A stretch of DNA of 9,557 bases, taken from a bacterium (lineage in GTDB: Bacteria; UBP15; UBA6099). Position numbers and translations under genes: made by a program. Positions 8,780 to 9,557 of the stretch are shown one piece after another. The stretch covers positions 1 to 9,557 of the forward strand of contig JAKQBV010000020.1 of NCBI GenBank assembly GCA_029573925.1, given 5' to 3'. A model generated the notes under the pieces. That model had not been told where the DNA came from and made no database searches. It was given only the letters and a program-made list of their open reading frames with translations. The number at the start of each line of letters is the position of its first letter. Positions within the stretch are counted from its first letter, which is position 1.

Positions 8780-8908
8780 CAATACTTATTTTGTGCGGTT
8801 TTTCTGTCAACTGGGCGCCAATGTAGTTGCATAATCATGATGGCAAAGAGTGATGCTTGGCTCATATCTATTAGATTGGAGATGAACATGAATAGAATAA
8901 AAATCACA

Positions 8909-8937
8909 TTGCATACTGAATTGTTATGTGGTAAAAT
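8909..8937 (+). promoter_or_regulatory. Sigma70-like promoter before the exported protein
   Basis: TTGCAT (8909-8914) and TAAAAT (8932-8937) are 17 bases apart. The -10 matches the consensus at five positions but the -35 at only three. Transcription would start near 8944, 90 bases before the ATG at 9034. In such AT-rich DNA a chance match is possible. Confidence 0.35.
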
Positions 8938-9033
8938 TTTATAACCGTTTGTGACTTTTTACTGAATAATTATGGTTTTTTCGGCGAATAAAACAGTATT
9001 GAAACAAATCCATTTGAAAAGGGCGACTTTGAT

Positions 9034-9557
9034 ATGAGAAGGCATTTTATTGTCTTGTTGTTAATGTTTGGAGTTTTAACAATATATTGCGCGGGGGTGT
9101 TTGCGGCGGATTGCGCGAGTGTCGGAGCCGGGCCGGGGGATATCTGCATCGTATTGCAGGACGAGCTTGGCAACCCCATCGCCGGGGATGTTGATACAGT
9201 AGTGGAATTCATAACTGAGGGCAGCGACGATTCGCTGTCTAATCCCAACGTGCAATTTGATTTGTATGACGGACATGCGAACGATTCGAGCGGAAGCCCT
9301 GCCGATGGAGTAATACTTGTCACCGCCGCGCAGTTAGCGGGGTGGAACGCGTTCAACTTTGGGAATCCCGCCCCTTACGACTGGCGGGTTTCAGTGACGT
9401 CGGCGTCAGGTTTCGTAAAGTATCCGGCGGAGGATTTATTTTACAGTCAAGCGACGGTAAACACGGCGAGCGCCGACCCGATACAGCTTGAATATTCATT
9501 GCATGTTTCGCTTGTGGACGAGCTTGGAGCGTCGATAGATTCCGGCGGCGGGCAGAT
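9034..9557 (+). CDS. Exported repeat-domain protein (3' truncated by window)
   Basis: The frame is open from the ATG at 9034 to the window edge: 174 residues and two further bases. Residues 1-24/25 are a classical Sec signal peptide: RR at 2-3, a long hydrophobic core, and VFA-A before a polar mature start (ADC), so cleavage after Ala24 or Ala25 is likely. There is no lipobox. The mature part is acidic, rich in Gly, Ser, Asp, Asn and beta-forming residues, with Cys27 and Cys38 possibly paired. ICIVLQDELGNPI (37-49) recurs as LHVSLVDELGASI (156-168), with DELG 119 residues apart, which suggests tandem Ig-like or similar beta-sandwich modules continuing outside the window. I do not recognise a specific family. 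AAAGGG lies 10 bases before the ATG. It is probably a surface or secreted protein; function unknown. Confidence 0.75.
   Translation, partial: MRRHFIVLLLMFGVLTIYCAGVFAADCASVGAGPGDICIVLQDELGNPIAGDVDTVVEFITEGSDDSLSNPNVQFDLYDGHANDSSGSPADGVILVTAAQLAGWNAFNFGNPAPYDWRVSVTSASGFVKYPAEDLFYSQATVNTASADPIQLEYSLHVSLVDELGASIDSGGGQ

Larger units (their letters stand above)
8595..9033. other. AT-rich intergenic island without a supported gene
   Basis: About 440 bases with clearly lower GC than the flanking genes. It holds the hydratase terminator, weak T-tract hairpins (GTCT/AGAC at 8679-8692 region; AAAAAAGC/GC-TTTTTT at 8714-8741), a direct repeat of TGTGGCATTT (8633-8642 and 8656-8665), a sigma54-like element (8764-8779), a sigma70-like promoter (8909-8937), and the upstream region of the exported protein. 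A 62-codon frame (8756-8944) has no ribosome binding site and no recognisable product. I see no RNA gene or mobile-element end. Confidence 0.55.

Noticed and set aside
8756..8944. 62-codon plus-strand frame in the AT-rich island
   Set aside because: No ribosome binding site at its ATG, no family resemblance, AT-rich low-complexity context, and it overlaps the sigma54-like element.

Overview
The window (9557 bases, moderately GC-rich except for one AT-rich island) looks like ordinary chromosome of a free-living or anaerobic, probably Gram-negative bacterium. It has an F-type ATP synthase in the order alpha-gamma-beta-epsilon, a RhlE-like RNA helicase, a PfkB sugar kinase, a DUF362/ferredoxin protein, a crotonase and an exported repeat protein. 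A DUF362 protein with two [4Fe-4S] clusters beside a Crt-like enoyl-CoA hydratase fits anaerobic metabolism, but I cannot name the phylum from sequence alone.

Layout. 1-3742 (+): the 3' part of the atp operon, atpA (5' cut by the window edge), atpG, atpD, atpC, closed by a clear intrinsic terminator at 3759-3791. GC-rich stem-loops sit in two of the three gene junctions. The reading frame of atpG is conserved well upstream of its first ATG and can only begin at an ATA codon (965). 3792-4139: a gene-free leader with three stem-loops in front of 4140-5399 (+), an RhlE-type DEAD-box helicase. 5400-5555: a convergent intergenic region with a 17-bp bulged hairpin that probably terminates transcription from both sides. 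5556-7658 (-): a two-gene operon, DUF362 plus 2x[4Fe-4S] protein first, then a PfkB-family kinase, separated by 37 bases that hold another stem-loop. 7659-7823: a divergent control region with a strong sigma70-type promoter for the rightward gene and two perfect palindromes over its -10 and start site. 7824-8594 (+): enoyl-CoA hydratase. 8595-9033: an AT-rich stretch with a terminator, a sigma54-like -24/-12 element and a sigma70-like promoter. 9034-9557 (+): start of an exported protein with a signal peptide and a repeated module, running off the window.

How the parts relate. The four atp genes make the F1 catalytic head and rotor. The helicase stands alone and probably acts in RNA metabolism. 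The DUF362/kinase pair and the crotonase diverge from one control region, so they could share a regulator, but a biochemical link between them is not shown by the sequence. I found no phage, transposon, CRISPR, rRNA or tRNA. The most unusual points are the ATA start of atpG, the palindromic operators at the crotonase promoter, and the sigma54-like element in the AT-rich island before the secreted protein.
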